A DNA stretch of 64,000 nt. Source: Leucobacter sp. OLIS6. Its GTDB lineage: Bacteria > Actinomycetota > Actinomycetes > Actinomycetales > Microbacteriaceae. Positions 21,473 through 30,700 of the stretch are shown here, in pieces. Position 1 is the first letter of the stretch. The number at the start of each line of letters is the position of its first letter. The notes under the pieces were generated by a model, which was not told the origin of the DNA, ran no database searches, and saw only the letters and a program-made list of their open reading frames with translations. The stretch covers positions 310,001 to 374,000 of the forward strand of contig NZ_MRAV01000014.1 in the NCBI RefSeq assembly GCF_002752355.1, in the 5' to 3' direction. A program made the translations under genes and the position numbers.

Positions 21473-22669
21473 ATGCTGCGTTGGCTCACGGCCGGGGAAT
21501 CCCACGGCCCAGAACTCATTGCCGTGCTCGAGGGGCTGCCCGCCGGCGTGCCCGTTTCGATCGACGGGATCCGCGCCGACCTCGAACGGCGCAAGCTCGG
21601 CTACGGTCGCGGCTCGCGCATGAAGTTCGAGCAGGACGAGCTCCACCTCTCGGGCGGCGTCGTGCACGGTCGCTCCATCGGCGGCCCGGTTGCGATCCGG
21701 GTGGGCAACACCGAATGGCCCAAGTGGACCGAGGTGATGAGTCCCGAGCCGATCGAGCTCTCCGAGAAGTCCCGCGGTCGAGGCGCCCCGCTCACGCGTC
21801 CCCGTCCCGGCCACGCCGACCTGACCGGCATGCAGAAGTACGGTTTCGACGAGGCAAGGCCGGTGCTCGAGCGCGCGAGCGCGCGGGAGACCGCCGCCCG
21901 CGTCGCCCTCGGCGCCGTGGCACGTGCGTTCCTGGCCGAGCTCGGGATCCGGCTCGTCAGCCACACGGTCTCGATCGGTGCGGTCGAAACCCCCGCAGGC
22001 ACTCCGCTGCCCCGTCCCGAGGACGTCGCGGCGCTCGACGCCGATCCGCTGCGCTGCTTCGACGCCGCGACGAGCGAGCGCATGGTCGCCGAGGTCGACG
22101 ACACCAAGAAGTCGGGCGACACCATCGGCGGCATCGTCGAGGTGCTCGCCTACGGCCTTCCCCCGGGGCTCGGTTCCTACGTGCACTGGGACCGGCGGCT
22201 CGATTCGCGTCTCGCCGGCGCGCTCATGGGCATCCAGGCGATCAAGGCGGTCGAGGTCGGCGATGGTTTCGAGACGACCCGGCGCCGCGGTTCCGAGGCG
22301 CACGACGAGCTGCACCTGCGCGACGGACGGATCGTGCGCGACACGGGCCGCGCCGGCGGTATCGAGGGCGGCATGACCACCGGGCAGCTGCTCCGTGTCC
22401 GCGCGGGCATGAAGCCCATCGCGACGGTCCCGCACGCCCTGCCCACCATCGACGTCTCCACGGGCGAGGAGTCGAAGGCGCATCACCAGCGCTCCGATGT
22501 CTCGGCCGTTCCGGCCGCCGGCGTGGTCGCCGAGGCGATGGTCGCGCTCGTGCTGGCCGACGCCGTCACCGAGAAGTTCGGAGGCGACAGCGTCGCCGAG
22601 ACGAAGCGCAACCTCGACGCCTATCTCGCTGCGATCCCCGAGAACCTCGCGACCGCGCTCGAATCGTGA
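21473..22669 (+). CDS. aroC: chorismate synthase
   Basis: Converts EPSP to chorismate with reduced FMN. The 398-residue protein opens [15 protein letters not shown], the family signature, and shows [27 protein letters not shown] and the C-terminal [26 protein letters not shown] stands about 8 nt before the ATG. The stop overlaps the aroK GTG by 4 nt. Length is normal. Confidence 0.97.
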   Translation: MLRWLTAGESHGPELIAVLEGLPAGVPVSIDGIRADLERRKLGYGRGSRMKFEQDELHLSGGVVHGRSIGGPVAIRVGNTEWPKWTEVMSPEPIELSEKSRGRGAPLTRPRPGHADLTGMQKYGFDEARPVLERASARETAARVALGAVARAFLAELGIRLVSHTVSIGAVETPAGTPLPRPEDVAALDADPLRCFDAATSERMVAEVDDTKKSGDTIGGIVEVLAYGLPPGLGSYVHWDRRLDSRLAGALMGIQAIKAVEVGDGFETTRRRGSEAHDELHLRDGRIVRDTGRAGGIEGGMTTGQLLRVRAGMKPIATVPHALPTIDVSTGEESKAHHQRSDVSAVPAAGVVAEAMVALVLADAVTEKFGGDSVAETKRNLDAYLAAIPENLATALES

Positions 22670-23439
22670 CCGCGTCCCGCCGCGCCGGGCGCGACGCGGG
22701 CCCGCCCGCCTCGCGTCCGGTTCCGGCTCCGCCGCGTACGGCCCCCGTGCCGGTGCAGCCGGCTGCCGGGAAGCGCACCGATCCGCAGCCGGGGGAGCGG
22801 ACCGGCGACGCCGGTGCGAACTCCGCGAAGCGCGGCGCGCGGCGACGGCCGGCGCGACGGCGCAGGCGCGGACGGGTCCCCGATGTCGCCGTCGTGCTGG
22901 TCGGTCCCATGGCCGCCGGCAAGACGAGCCTCGGGCGGCGCCTCGCGCGCGAGCTCGGCGTGCCGTTCGTCGACACCGATGCGGTGTTCGTGCGCGAGCA
23001 CGGCGCCATCACCGAGTTCTTCGCCGCCCACGGCGAGCCGGAGTTCCGTCGGATCGAAGCCGAGGTGATCGCCGAGCAGCTCGCCGAGCCGGGAGCGCGC
23101 ATCGTGGCCCTCGGCGGCGGAGCGGTGCTGCATCCCGAGACCCGGCGGCGTCTCGCCGCGCACCCCGTGGTGCTGCTCATGACCACGGAACGCGCAGTGC
23201 TGCGCACCGCGAACCTGTCGCGCCGTCCGCTGCTGCGCGACGATCCGGGCGCGTGGGGGCGCATCCTCAAGGAGCGCAAGCCGCTCTACGACGAGGTCGC
23301 GGACGTGACGTTCCGCACCGACCGCGCCACCAAGGAGCAGCTCGCCGTGCGCGCCGCCGAGTGGGTGCGCGCTCAGGGGCGCAGGCGCGCGGCCGAGCAG
23401 GCCAGGAACCGAAGCAGGACCGAAGGAGAGACCGAGTGA
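22666..23439 (+). CDS. aroK: shikimate kinase with basic N-terminal extension
   Basis: Phosphorylates shikimate with ATP. The kinase domain starts near residue 70 ([20 protein letters not shown], Walker A) and shows the Asp motif [15 protein letters not shown], the ALGGGAVL loop and RRPLLRDDP for ATP and shikimate binding. The GTG at 22666 overlaps the aroC stop (GTGA) and gives 257 residues, so about 70 extra residues rich in Pro, Arg and Ala come first, against a usual size of about 170. An internal start (GTG near 22878) cannot be excluded. No Shine-Dalgarno is clear at either. Confidence 0.9.
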   Translation: MTASRRAGRDAGPPASRPVPAPPRTAPVPVQPAAGKRTDPQPGERTGDAGANSAKRGARRRPARRRRRGRVPDVAVVLVGPMAAGKTSLGRRLARELGVPFVDTDAVFVREHGAITEFFAAHGEPEFRRIEAEVIAEQLAEPGARIVALGGGAVLHPETRRRLAAHPVVLLMTTERAVLRTANLSRRPLLRDDPGAWGRILKERKPLYDEVADVTFRTDRATKEQLAVRAAEWVRAQGRRRAAEQARNRSRTEGETE

Positions 23440-24533
23440 GTGAACCGTCGAACGAGTCGTCCGTGACCACCATCGAGGTGACCGGGGACGCCGACTATTC
23501 GATCTCGGTGGGACGCGGGATCCTCGACCGGGTCCCTGAGGCACTGGGCGACCGCGTCGCGAAGGTGCTCATCATCCACACACCGACCGTAGGCCGCTTC
23601 GCGGACGAGCTCCGCAACTCCCTGCAGGAGCGCTACGGCCAGGTCCTGCTCGCCGAGGTGCCCGACGCGGAATCGGCCAAGCGCATCGAGGTCGCGTCCT
23701 TCTGCTGGGGGGTGCTCGGCCAGGCCGACTTCACCCGGTCCGACGCGATCATCGGTCTGGGAGGCGGCGCGGTGACCGATCTCGCCGGCTTCGTCGCCGC
23801 CACCTGGCTGCGGGGCGTGCGCCTCGTGCAGATCCCGACGACCGTGCTCGGCATGGTCGATGCCGCGGTCGGCGGCAAGACCGGGATCAACACCTCCGAG
23901 GGCAAGAACCTCGTGGGGGCGTTCTACGCACCGCACGCGGTCATCTGCGATCTCGCCCTGCTCGATACCCTGCCGCGCAACGAGATCCTCGCCGGCTTCG
24001 CGGAGGTCGCCAAGTGCGGGTTCATCGCCGAGCCCGAGATCCTCGACCTGCTCGAGGCTGATGTCGACCGGGCGACCGATCCGCAGACTCCCGAGTTCCG
24101 GCGCCTCGTCGAGCTCGCGATCGGAGTGAAGGCCCGCGTGGTCTCCGAGGACTTCCGCGAGGGCGGCCTGCGCGAGATCCTCAACTACGGCCACACGCTC
24201 GGTCACGCGATCGAGCACGCGGAGCGGTACCAGTGGCGCCACGGCGTCGCGATCTCGATCGGCATGATGTATGCGGCCGAGCTCGGCCGCATGGCGGGAT
24301 CGCTCTCGGACGAGGCGGTGGAGCGGCACCGCCGGATCCTCTCCTCGCTCACCCTGCCGCTCTCGTACCCCGCCGGCCGCTGGCCCGGTCTGCTCTCGGC
24401 GATGCAGCGCGACAAGAAGGCGCGTGCTGGCATGCTGCGGTTCATCGTGCTCGACGACATCGCGAAGCCGCGCGTGCTCGCGGGCGTCGACGAGTCGGTG
24501 CTGCAGTTCGCGTACCAGGAGATCGCGAACTAG
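23436..24533 (+). CDS. aroB: 3-dehydroquinate synthase
   Basis: Second step of the shikimate pathway, NAD- and metal-dependent. The GTG at 23436 overlaps the aroK stop and has GAAGGAGAG upstream. The 365-residue product shows IIGLGGGAVTDLAGFVAATW, PTTVLGMVDAAVGGKTGIN, the metal-ligand Glu in EVAKCGFI, and NYGHTLGHAIE. It is the last gene of the aroECKB run; aroQ, pepQ and efp, which often follow in actinobacteria, do not come next here. Confidence 0.97.
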   Translation: MSEPSNESSVTTIEVTGDADYSISVGRGILDRVPEALGDRVAKVLIIHTPTVGRFADELRNSLQERYGQVLLAEVPDAESAKRIEVASFCWGVLGQADFTRSDAIIGLGGGAVTDLAGFVAATWLRGVRLVQIPTTVLGMVDAAVGGKTGINTSEGKNLVGAFYAPHAVICDLALLDTLPRNEILAGFAEVAKCGFIAEPEILDLLEADVDRATDPQTPEFRRLVELAIGVKARVVSEDFREGGLREILNYGHTLGHAIEHAERYQWRHGVAISIGMMYAAELGRMAGSLSDEAVERHRRILSSLTLPLSYPAGRWPGLLSAMQRDKKARAGMLRFIVLDDIAKPRVLAGVDESVLQFAYQEIAN

Positions 24534-24578
24534 CGATCGGACGCCCGCAGCGATCGGGCACGACGAAAGGCGGAGCGC

Positions 24579-24950
24579 ATGGGTGCATGGGGAGTCTCAC
24601 CGTGGGACACCGACGGAGCGGCGGACTGGTTCGCCGAGGTGTTCGCGGGCCTCGACATCGACGCGCACATCGCGGACGCCTTCCAATACGACGATGACTA
24701 CGACCGCGTGCGCGCGGCCTGCTACCTGCTCGCCGTGCTCGGGCGCAGCACCGTGTGGCCCGGGGACCTCGAGCGGTTGGACGCGCATCTCGAACGCGGT
24801 ATCGAACTGCTGACCGACATGATCGAGCCCGACTCCGAGTTCCTCGAACTCTGGGAGGACGAGCCCGAGGTCGTCGAAGCGGTCCGCGCGGAGATCGCGC
24901 AGCTGGAGGCGCGCCTCGACGGCGATGGCGACGAGGACGAGGACGACTGA
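24579..24950 (+). CDS. DUF4259 family protein
   Basis: A 123-residue acidic protein beginning MGAWGVSPWDTDGAADWF, the hallmark of DUF4259. The middle contains RVRAACYLLAVLGRSTVWPG and the tail is Glu/Asp-rich (DGDGDEDEDD). The family is of unknown function and is found as isolated genes. It has a weak GGCGGAG ribosome-binding site. Its stop lies 18 nt from the convergent MFS gene. Confidence 0.85.
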   Translation: MGAWGVSPWDTDGAADWFAEVFAGLDIDAHIADAFQYDDDYDRVRAACYLLAVLGRSTVWPGDLERLDAHLERGIELLTDMIEPDSEFLELWEDEPEVVEAVRAEIAQLEARLDGDGDEDEDD

Positions 24951-24968
24951 TCCTCGCCGCGCGTCTGC

Positions 24969-26336
24969 CTACGAGCCGCCGGCGGACTGAGCCGGTCGGC
25001 GGATCCCGATCCAGGCGACCAGCGCACCGATGGCGAACAGCGCCGCGGTCACGACTGCGGCGCTGTGGAACCCGGAGAGGTCGAGTCTGCCCCCGACGAT
25101 GGTCGAGAGCAGGGCGATGACGAGGAGGCCGGCGACGCGGGAGACCGCGTTGTTGACGGCCGAAGCGATGCCGCTGCGCTCGGCGCCGATGGATCCGAGC
25201 ACCGCCGAGGTGAGCGGGGCCACGGTCAGCGAGAGTCCGAGCCCGAGCACCAGCATGGACGGCAGCACCTGCCACCAGTAGTCGAAGCTCGAAGCGACGG
25301 TCAGCAGCAGCAGCGCACCGACCGCCATGAGCGCGGGACCGACCGTCATGAAGATCCGCGGGCCGTGCTTTCCCGCCCACGACCCCGCCCGGGAGCTCAG
25401 CAGGACCATGAGGATCGTGATCGGCAGGCTGGCGAGTCCGGCCTGGGTGGCGCCGAGGCCCGCGCCCTGCTGCAGGTAGACGCCGATGACCATGCCGTTG
25501 AGCGAGAGCGCCGCGTAGACGAAGAGCGTGGCGAGATTGCCCCACGCGAAGTTACGGACCCGGAACAGCTGGAGCGGCATCATCGGTTCGGCGGTGCGCC
25601 GCTGCCGCACCACGAACCCGAGCAGCAGTGCGATCCCGGCGATCCCGGCCAACCAGATGGCGGGAGCGGCCCAGCCGAGTCGGGGCTGCTCGATGAGCGC
25701 GAAGACGAGCGCGGCGAGGCCGATGGCGCAGAGCGCGCCGCCCCACCAGTCGACCCTCGCGCCGCGCTGGTGCTCGGGCAGCTGCACCCGGCGGAGCAGC
25801 AGCAGCGTGACCGCGATGGGGAGCACGTTGATGAGGAACACGAGGCGCCAGGAGAGGAAGTCGACGAAGAGCCCGCCGAGCAGCGGTCCGACGAGCTGGG
25901 CCGCGGTGGTGCACGCGGTCCACACCCCGATGGCGCGGGCCTGGACCTCATCGCGCATCGTCGCGGTGATGAGCGCGAGCGAGCTCGGGACGAGCAGCGC
26001 ACCGGCCGCGCCCTGGAACGCGCGCGCGACGATGAGGAACAGCGGGTCGGGCGCGGCGGCGACCGCGACGGATGCGACGCCGAAGGCGATGAGTCCGACC
26101 CGCATGATCGTGACGCGTCCGAAGGCGTCCGACAGCGAGCCCGCGAGCAGGATCAGCGAGCTCAGCGTCACGAGGTAGGCGTCGACGGCCCACTGCTGCG
26201 TGGTCAGCCCGCCGCCGAGCTCGCGGCTGATGGCGGGGAGCGCGACCGTGACGACCGTGCCGTCGAGGAACGCCACGAAGGAGGCGAGGACCGCGACGGC
26301 GACGATCAGCCGTTGCGCCGGGATGAGTCGCTGCAC
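24969..26336 (-). CDS. MFS drug exporter, DHA2-like
   Basis: A 455-residue transporter with about 12-14 helices. AFLDGTVVTVALPAISREL near residues 22-40 is the DHA2-type helix 1 motif. GSLSDAFGRV carries motif A and RAFQGAAGALLVPSSLALI motif B/C. Such pumps export drugs or toxic cations by proton antiport; the substrate is unknown. It starts at GTG 26336 with TAGCAT 7 nt upstream on the minus strand, so it is probably leaderless. A regulator is not adjacent. Confidence 0.88.
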   Translation of the reverse strand: MQRLIPAQRLIVAVAVLASFVAFLDGTVVTVALPAISRELGGGLTTQQWAVDAYLVTLSSLILLAGSLSDAFGRVTIMRVGLIAFGVASVAVAAAPDPLFLIVARAFQGAAGALLVPSSLALITATMRDEVQARAIGVWTACTTAAQLVGPLLGGLFVDFLSWRLVFLINVLPIAVTLLLLRRVQLPEHQRGARVDWWGGALCAIGLAALVFALIEQPRLGWAAPAIWLAGIAGIALLLGFVVRQRRTAEPMMPLQLFRVRNFAWGNLATLFVYAALSLNGMVIGVYLQQGAGLGATQAGLASLPITILMVLLSSRAGSWAGKHGPRIFMTVGPALMAVGALLLLTVASSFDYWWQVLPSMLVLGLGLSLTVAPLTSAVLGSIGAERSGIASAVNNAVSRVAGLLVIALLSTIVGGRLDLSGFHSAAVVTAALFAIGALVAWIGIRRPAQSAGGS

Positions 26337-26361
26337 ACGGCCGATGCTACCCCCGGAACGG

Positions 26362-27834
26362 TCAGGAGAGGCGGAAGCCCTGCCCCTCGATGATCAGGGT
26401 GAGCACGGCGCGGTCCTCCCGGTGCATCACGCCCTCGACGAAGCGCCGCAGCGCGTGCTCGAGCGAGACGGTGCCGGCACTGCCCGCGACCTTCTCGAGG
26501 ATCGCGACGAGCGTGCGCGGTGCGAGCACCGACTCCTCGAGTCCGGGACGTCCGTCGACCTCCCGTTCCGTGCTCACATAGCGCTCGAAGCCGCCGTCGG
26601 TGCGGCCTGAGAAGACCTGCTGGCTGATGAACGCGGCGCGCGCGACCGCTTCGAGCTGCGCGAGCGGCAGCGCGTCGGGCAGGCGCCCATCCTCGTCGCA
26701 CACCGCGGCCGCGGCGAGCAGCAGGTTCTCGCGCGGCGTCGCAGCCTGATCGGACCCGGTCGCGGCCGCGGAGTCCGGGTAGTGGACCCGGTACGCGTTC
26801 GCACCGAAACGGTTCACGAGTTCGGCGCTGAGCCGATCGATCCCGCGGTACCGGTGCCCGCTCTGCTCGTTGGCCGTCGCGATGATCGCGAAGCCCGAGC
26901 TGATCTCGACGGTGTCGCCCGCGTGCTCCTGCACGGCGTAGCGGTCGCCGGGGCGCAGCTGCAGGATCCGGTTGAGCCGCTTGAGGAACTCGGGCGGCAT
27001 GGCGTTCACCTCGTCGAGGATCAGCACCCGGCCCTCGGTCATCGCGCGCAGCAGGGGGCCCGGTACGAACACGCTGACCGTGGCTCCGCCCTCGGCACGC
27101 AGCTCGTGGGCGCCGACGAGCTGGGCGCTCGAGATGTCGCCGTAGCCGGACACGAGCTCGGGCTCGCGTCCGAGCTCGTCACGGGCGATCGCCTCGGCGA
27201 GCGCGGTCTTGGCGCCGCCAGTCTCGCCGATCAGGAGCATCGGTGCGCCGCGGCGGAGCGCGGGCAGGGCCTCCTCGATGATCGAACGCATCTGCTCCGT
27301 GCGCAGCAGACCGCCGCGCAGTTGGGACCGCGCGCTGCGCAGCCGCAGTCGGCCGAGTTCGGCGAGGACGGCGTCGCGCATCGCGGGGTTCCCGAGCCGC
27401 TGCTCCCACGAGCGGTCGGGGGCGGCGGCGTCCAGCTCCGCGACGCGTTCGCGCTCGTGCGGTGCGAGTTCCCGGCCGCTCGAGACGGCCCGTGCGATGA
27501 TGCCGGCGCGCTCGTCGGAGCGTCGCGCATCGAGCCGCTCGGCGCGCACGGCGTGGACGACGGTGCGCAGGACCGCGGCGCGGCGGTCGAGCGCGTCGTT
27601 CGCCAGTGGGCGGATCGCCGGATCCGCGAGCAGGGCGTCCCGCACGGCCAGCAGGGCGTCGCAGGCGGCCGCGGCCGGACGGAGTTCGTCGGGGAGGGGC
27701 GTCGACGGGGCGACGCCCGGCGCCGCGGCGCCGAGCCGGCGCAGATCCGCACGCAGCGCGCGTCGGGTGCGCACCAGATCGTGGTGCGCGGCAGCGAGCT
27801 CAAGAAGTGCGGGATCAGCATCAAGAGGCAACAT
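26362..27834 (-). CDS. AAA ATPase of the MoxR/dynein-related AAA_5 type
   Basis: The 490-residue protein has a helical N-terminal half (about 1-180) and a AAA+ domain: Walker A GETGGAKT at 203-210, Walker B VLILDEVNAM at 270-279, sensor IIATANEQ near 317, and the second-region motif RLSAELVNRF near 334. The layout resembles RavA, NorQ and CobS, which work with VWA-domain partners to remodel or load cofactors into target proteins. The VWA gene lies divergently just 60 bp away. The start ATG 27834 has TATCGT 6 nt upstream, a leaderless pattern. The target is unknown. Confidence 0.85.
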   Translation of the reverse strand: MLPLDADPALLELAAAHHDLVRTRRALRADLRRLGAAAPGVAPSTPLPDELRPAAAACDALLAVRDALLADPAIRPLANDALDRRAAVLRTVVHAVRAERLDARRSDERAGIIARAVSSGRELAPHERERVAELDAAAPDRSWEQRLGNPAMRDAVLAELGRLRLRSARSQLRGGLLRTEQMRSIIEEALPALRRGAPMLLIGETGGAKTALAEAIARDELGREPELVSGYGDISSAQLVGAHELRAEGGATVSVFVPGPLLRAMTEGRVLILDEVNAMPPEFLKRLNRILQLRPGDRYAVQEHAGDTVEISSGFAIIATANEQSGHRYRGIDRLSAELVNRFGANAYRVHYPDSAAATGSDQAATPRENLLLAAAAVCDEDGRLPDALPLAQLEAVARAAFISQQVFSGRTDGGFERYVSTEREVDGRPGLEESVLAPRTLVAILEKVAGSAGTVSLEHALRRFVEGVMHREDRAVLTLIIEGQGFRLS

Positions 27835-27894
27835 TCGGCCACGATATCAGTCGAGTTCTGGGCTTCGCTACGACAAGGTCGATAGTCTGTGCGC
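27835..27894. promoter_or_regulatory. divergent promoter region of the AAA/VWA pair
   Basis: Only 60 bp separate the two start codons. On the minus strand TATCGT (27846-27841) stands 6 nt before the ATPase ATG. On the plus strand GATAGT (27881-27886) stands 8 nt before the VWA ATG. The two promoters must share upstream DNA, so one bound regulator could control both genes. Confidence 0.6.
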
Positions 27895-29805
27895 ATGAGT
27901 TCCGTTCCCGCACCGACGCCGTCGCTGGCCGCGAGGCTGCAGGCCGTCGCGCGCGTGCTCGGCGTCGAGATCGTGGTCGGCGAGGGAGCCGACTGGCGGT
28001 TCGACCGCGGAACACTGCACGTGAGCCCGACCTTCTTCGCCGAGCGCGGGCATCCCGAGGACGAGGCGATCGCGCTGACCATGCTCGAGCTCTGGGGTCC
28101 GGTGCGCTGGGCGGCCCTGGCTCCCGCCCGCCAGCGCCGGAGACGCTCGCTGGCGAACGCATCCGGGGCGCTCGAACCGCTGCTCGCCGCGGTCGATCGG
28201 CTCCAGGGCGCGGGGGAGCTCCTCGGCTCGTTCCCGGCGTTCCGCGAGCAGCTCGCCGCTGCGACGCTCCGGAGCCTGCCCGCCGGCGCGGGCGGGGTGG
28301 ATCTGATCGGCATGCCGAGGCACCTGCAGTGGATCGCCGCGATCCTCTGCCTCGCGCTGACGCCCGGGGTCGCGATCCACGCGGAAGCCGAGGTCGCCGC
28401 CGAGCTGGATCACCTCGAGAGGCTCGGAGCGGGTGGCGCGCACGCGCTTCGCCGGGTCTCGGCCCCGGATCCCGCGCGTCCGGCGCTCCGCCGGTTCGAA
28501 CGCGCGCTCGCGCTGCTGCAGCCGCCGTACGAGCGCCTGCTGGCGACCGATCTCGCCCAGCGCGGGCTCGCGAACGCGGGGGAGGACCCGCGGTCCGACG
28601 ACGGGCCAGGTGTCGAGGGCTTCGATTCCGGCACGGGCGGCGAGGACGCGTCCGGCGCCGCGGAGGGGGCCGAGGCCGCCGACGGGGACGCGGTGGCGGC
28701 ACCGCCGGAGGACGACCGGCGCGCCAGAGCCGGCGAACGGCGTGCTGAATCGGAGGGTGCGGACCTGTTCGCGGCGGAGCAGGCGGGGTTCCTCACCCGG
28801 GTGCTCGCCACGCCGCTTCCCGCCACCGGAGCGATCGTGGACGAGCTGCTGGAGCTGCCGAGCGATCTCGAGGCGACCTCGCCCGCGAGCGACGATCCCG
28901 CCGCGTCCGGCCCCGCGGGACGTTCGGCCGCCGTGCCCGCCGTGCCCGCCGAACTCGCCGATTACCGGATCCGTGCGGAGCGGCTGAGCGGGACGATCGA
29001 GCGGATGCGCGAGACCTGGCACCGGGTCATCGCCGACCGCCTCGCCGAGCGGCGCGCCTTCGCGCGGCGGGCTTCGGCCGACGGCGAACTGCTCGACGAG
29101 AACCGGCTCGTCGCGACCGTGACCGCGGTGCGCGCGGGAATCCGTCGGCCCGAGGCGTTCCTGCCCAGAGAGTCCCGTCGGCGCCCGGATCGAGAGACCG
29201 GGAATACCGACTACGTCCTGCTGATCGACCGTTCGGGATCGATGCGCGGCCGTCCGGCCTCGTTCGCGGCGGACGCAGCCCTCGTGATGCTCGAGGGTCT
29301 GGCCGGAGTCGAACGCGATCTCGCCGCCGTCGAACGGGCGAGCGGTACGGAGCTGGACCTCGCGATCCGTACCTCCCTGATCGTGTACGACGCCGAGGCC
29401 GTGGTCGTCAAACCCCTCGCCGGGTCCCTGGACGATCGCTCGCGCAGGCGGTTGCGCGCCGAGGTCCGAGCGCCCGGCGGGGCGACCAACGACGCCGCCG
29501 CGCTGCGCGCGGCGGGCCAGGAGCTCGGCGTGCTCGATCCGTCCGCGTCGCGGGAGCGCGGTGCCGAGGGCGCATCCCGGCGACGCATCGTCCTGCTGAT
29601 CAGCGACGGCGGCAGCAACGATCCGGCGGAGGCCAGGTCCGAGCTGATGCGGCTGCGAGCGCGCGGTGTCGAGGTGCTCGGGATCGGGATCGGCGACGAC
29701 GAGCTGGTCCGCAGGTACGCTCCCGACGGCAGCCGGGTGGACGACCCGAGGCAGCTGCCCGAGCGGGTGCTCGCGCTCGTCGAAGCCTCGGTGCCCGATG
29801 CCTGA
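27895..29805 (+). CDS. VWA-domain protein, partner of the AAA ATPase
   Basis: The 636-residue protein starts at ATG 27895 (MSSVPAPTPS), preferred over the GTG 6 nt upstream. A helical N-terminal part of about 230 residues is followed by a long acidic and Ala/Pro-rich linker (about 235-350), as in CobT-, ViaA- and NorD-like proteins. The C-terminal von Willebrand A domain has a complete MIDAS: LLIDRSGSMRG near 443, a conserved Thr in GGATNDAA, and LLISDGGSN near 570. No signal peptide or helix is seen, so it is cytoplasmic. Its target is unknown. It is followed by an equally unknown gene. Confidence 0.82.
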   Translation: MSSVPAPTPSLAARLQAVARVLGVEIVVGEGADWRFDRGTLHVSPTFFAERGHPEDEAIALTMLELWGPVRWAALAPARQRRRRSLANASGALEPLLAAVDRLQGAGELLGSFPAFREQLAAATLRSLPAGAGGVDLIGMPRHLQWIAAILCLALTPGVAIHAEAEVAAELDHLERLGAGGAHALRRVSAPDPARPALRRFERALALLQPPYERLLATDLAQRGLANAGEDPRSDDGPGVEGFDSGTGGEDASGAAEGAEAADGDAVAAPPEDDRRARAGERRAESEGADLFAAEQAGFLTRVLATPLPATGAIVDELLELPSDLEATSPASDDPAASGPAGRSAAVPAVPAELADYRIRAERLSGTIERMRETWHRVIADRLAERRAFARRASADGELLDENRLVATVTAVRAGIRRPEAFLPRESRRRPDRETGNTDYVLLIDRSGSMRGRPASFAADAALVMLEGLAGVERDLAAVERASGTELDLAIRTSLIVYDAEAVVVKPLAGSLDDRSRRRLRAEVRAPGGATNDAAALRAAGQELGVLDPSASRERGAEGASRRRIVLLISDGGSNDPAEARSELMRLRARGVEVLGIGIGDDELVRRYAPDGSRVDDPRQLPERVLALVEASVPDA

Positions 29806-29854
29806 CTCGAAGGTCGCGGTGCCGAGCATCGCGGATGCATGGAAGGATCTCAGC

Positions 29855-30691
29855 ATGAACGCAGATGCGCGGACGAGCGGCGACGAGCTCCGGCTCGCAC
29901 GATTGCTGCTGCCCGAACTCGCCGAGCGGCTCGATACGGTCGTCGGCGCGACCGATGCCGCCCGCGCCGAACGGGAGTTCGACGACTGGCTCGATGCCGA
30001 GAGCGATCGGCTCGGAGAGCGCTTCTCCACCGCGGCGTTCGCAGAGCTGGATGCGGAGGCGAGCGCTCGGTTCTCGGCCGCGTTCCGGCGCGCCCGCGCA
30101 CTGGCGGAGCGCGTCGGGATCGAGGCTCCGGAGCCGGAGGCGCTGATCGAGGCCGGGCTCGATCCGGCCGCGCTGGCCGACGCGATCGCCGAGGATCCGA
30201 CGCTCGAAGCGGTGCTCGCGCCGTACGGGCTCGGCGATCTCGCGTGGCGTGAACTGTTCCGCTCGGCCGGGGCGTCGGGCGCGGCGGGCGGCCTGGTGCT
30301 CGCCACCGAGGTCGTGCGCGAGTTCGGGCGTCTCGACGCGGTTCCCGATCCATCGACGCCGCGCGTCGCCGTGGCCGGAACGGACGGCGGTCGGATCGAG
30401 TGGACGCTCCGCGCGATTCCCGCCGGCGAGCGGCCGTCGGTGCTCGGGCTCGGCTACGCGCACGGCCCGCACGTGTCGCTGCCCGAGATGCTCGCGCTGC
30501 AGCTCGGCCGCCTCGTCGCGGGAGCGGATCCCGTCGACACCCAGACCTTCACCTGGCTCGCGGGGACCCTCGCCGACGGCGGCCTGGCTGCGCGCCACGT
30601 CTTCGACCGGAGCGACGACGTGGTGCGGATCGCCGCCCGCGAGATCGGCAACCAGGGGCCGCACCTCGGGGCGCGGCCGCCGATCGGCTGA
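29855..30691 (+). CDS. unknown protein coupled to the VWA gene
   Basis: I do not recognise this 278-residue protein. ATG 29855 is chosen because GGAAGGA stands 7 nt before it; an in-frame ATG at 29798, overlapping the VWA stop, would add 19 residues. The N-terminal half is helical and acidic (ELRLARLLLPELAERLDTVV, DWLDAESDRLGERF). The C-terminal half has more beta-like sequence (RVAVAGTDGGRIEWTLRAIP) and an intriguing GLGYAHGPHVSLPEML segment. No signal peptide, membrane helix or cysteine is seen. Position suggests it is a third component or the target of the AAA/VWA pair. Confidence 0.7.
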   Translation: MNADARTSGDELRLARLLLPELAERLDTVVGATDAARAEREFDDWLDAESDRLGERFSTAAFAELDAEASARFSAAFRRARALAERVGIEAPEPEALIEAGLDPAALADAIAEDPTLEAVLAPYGLGDLAWRELFRSAGASGAAGGLVLATEVVREFGRLDAVPDPSTPRVAVAGTDGGRIEWTLRAIPAGERPSVLGLGYAHGPHVSLPEMLALQLGRLVAGADPVDTQTFTWLAGTLADGGLAARHVFDRSDDVVRIAAREIGNQGPHLGARPPIG

Positions 30692-30700
30692 GGCGCCGAC

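Noticed and set aside
27868..30306. An 812-codon frame antisense to the VWA gene
   Set aside because: A shadow of the VWA and following gene; composition is Arg/Gly/Ala-rich and no motif is visible.
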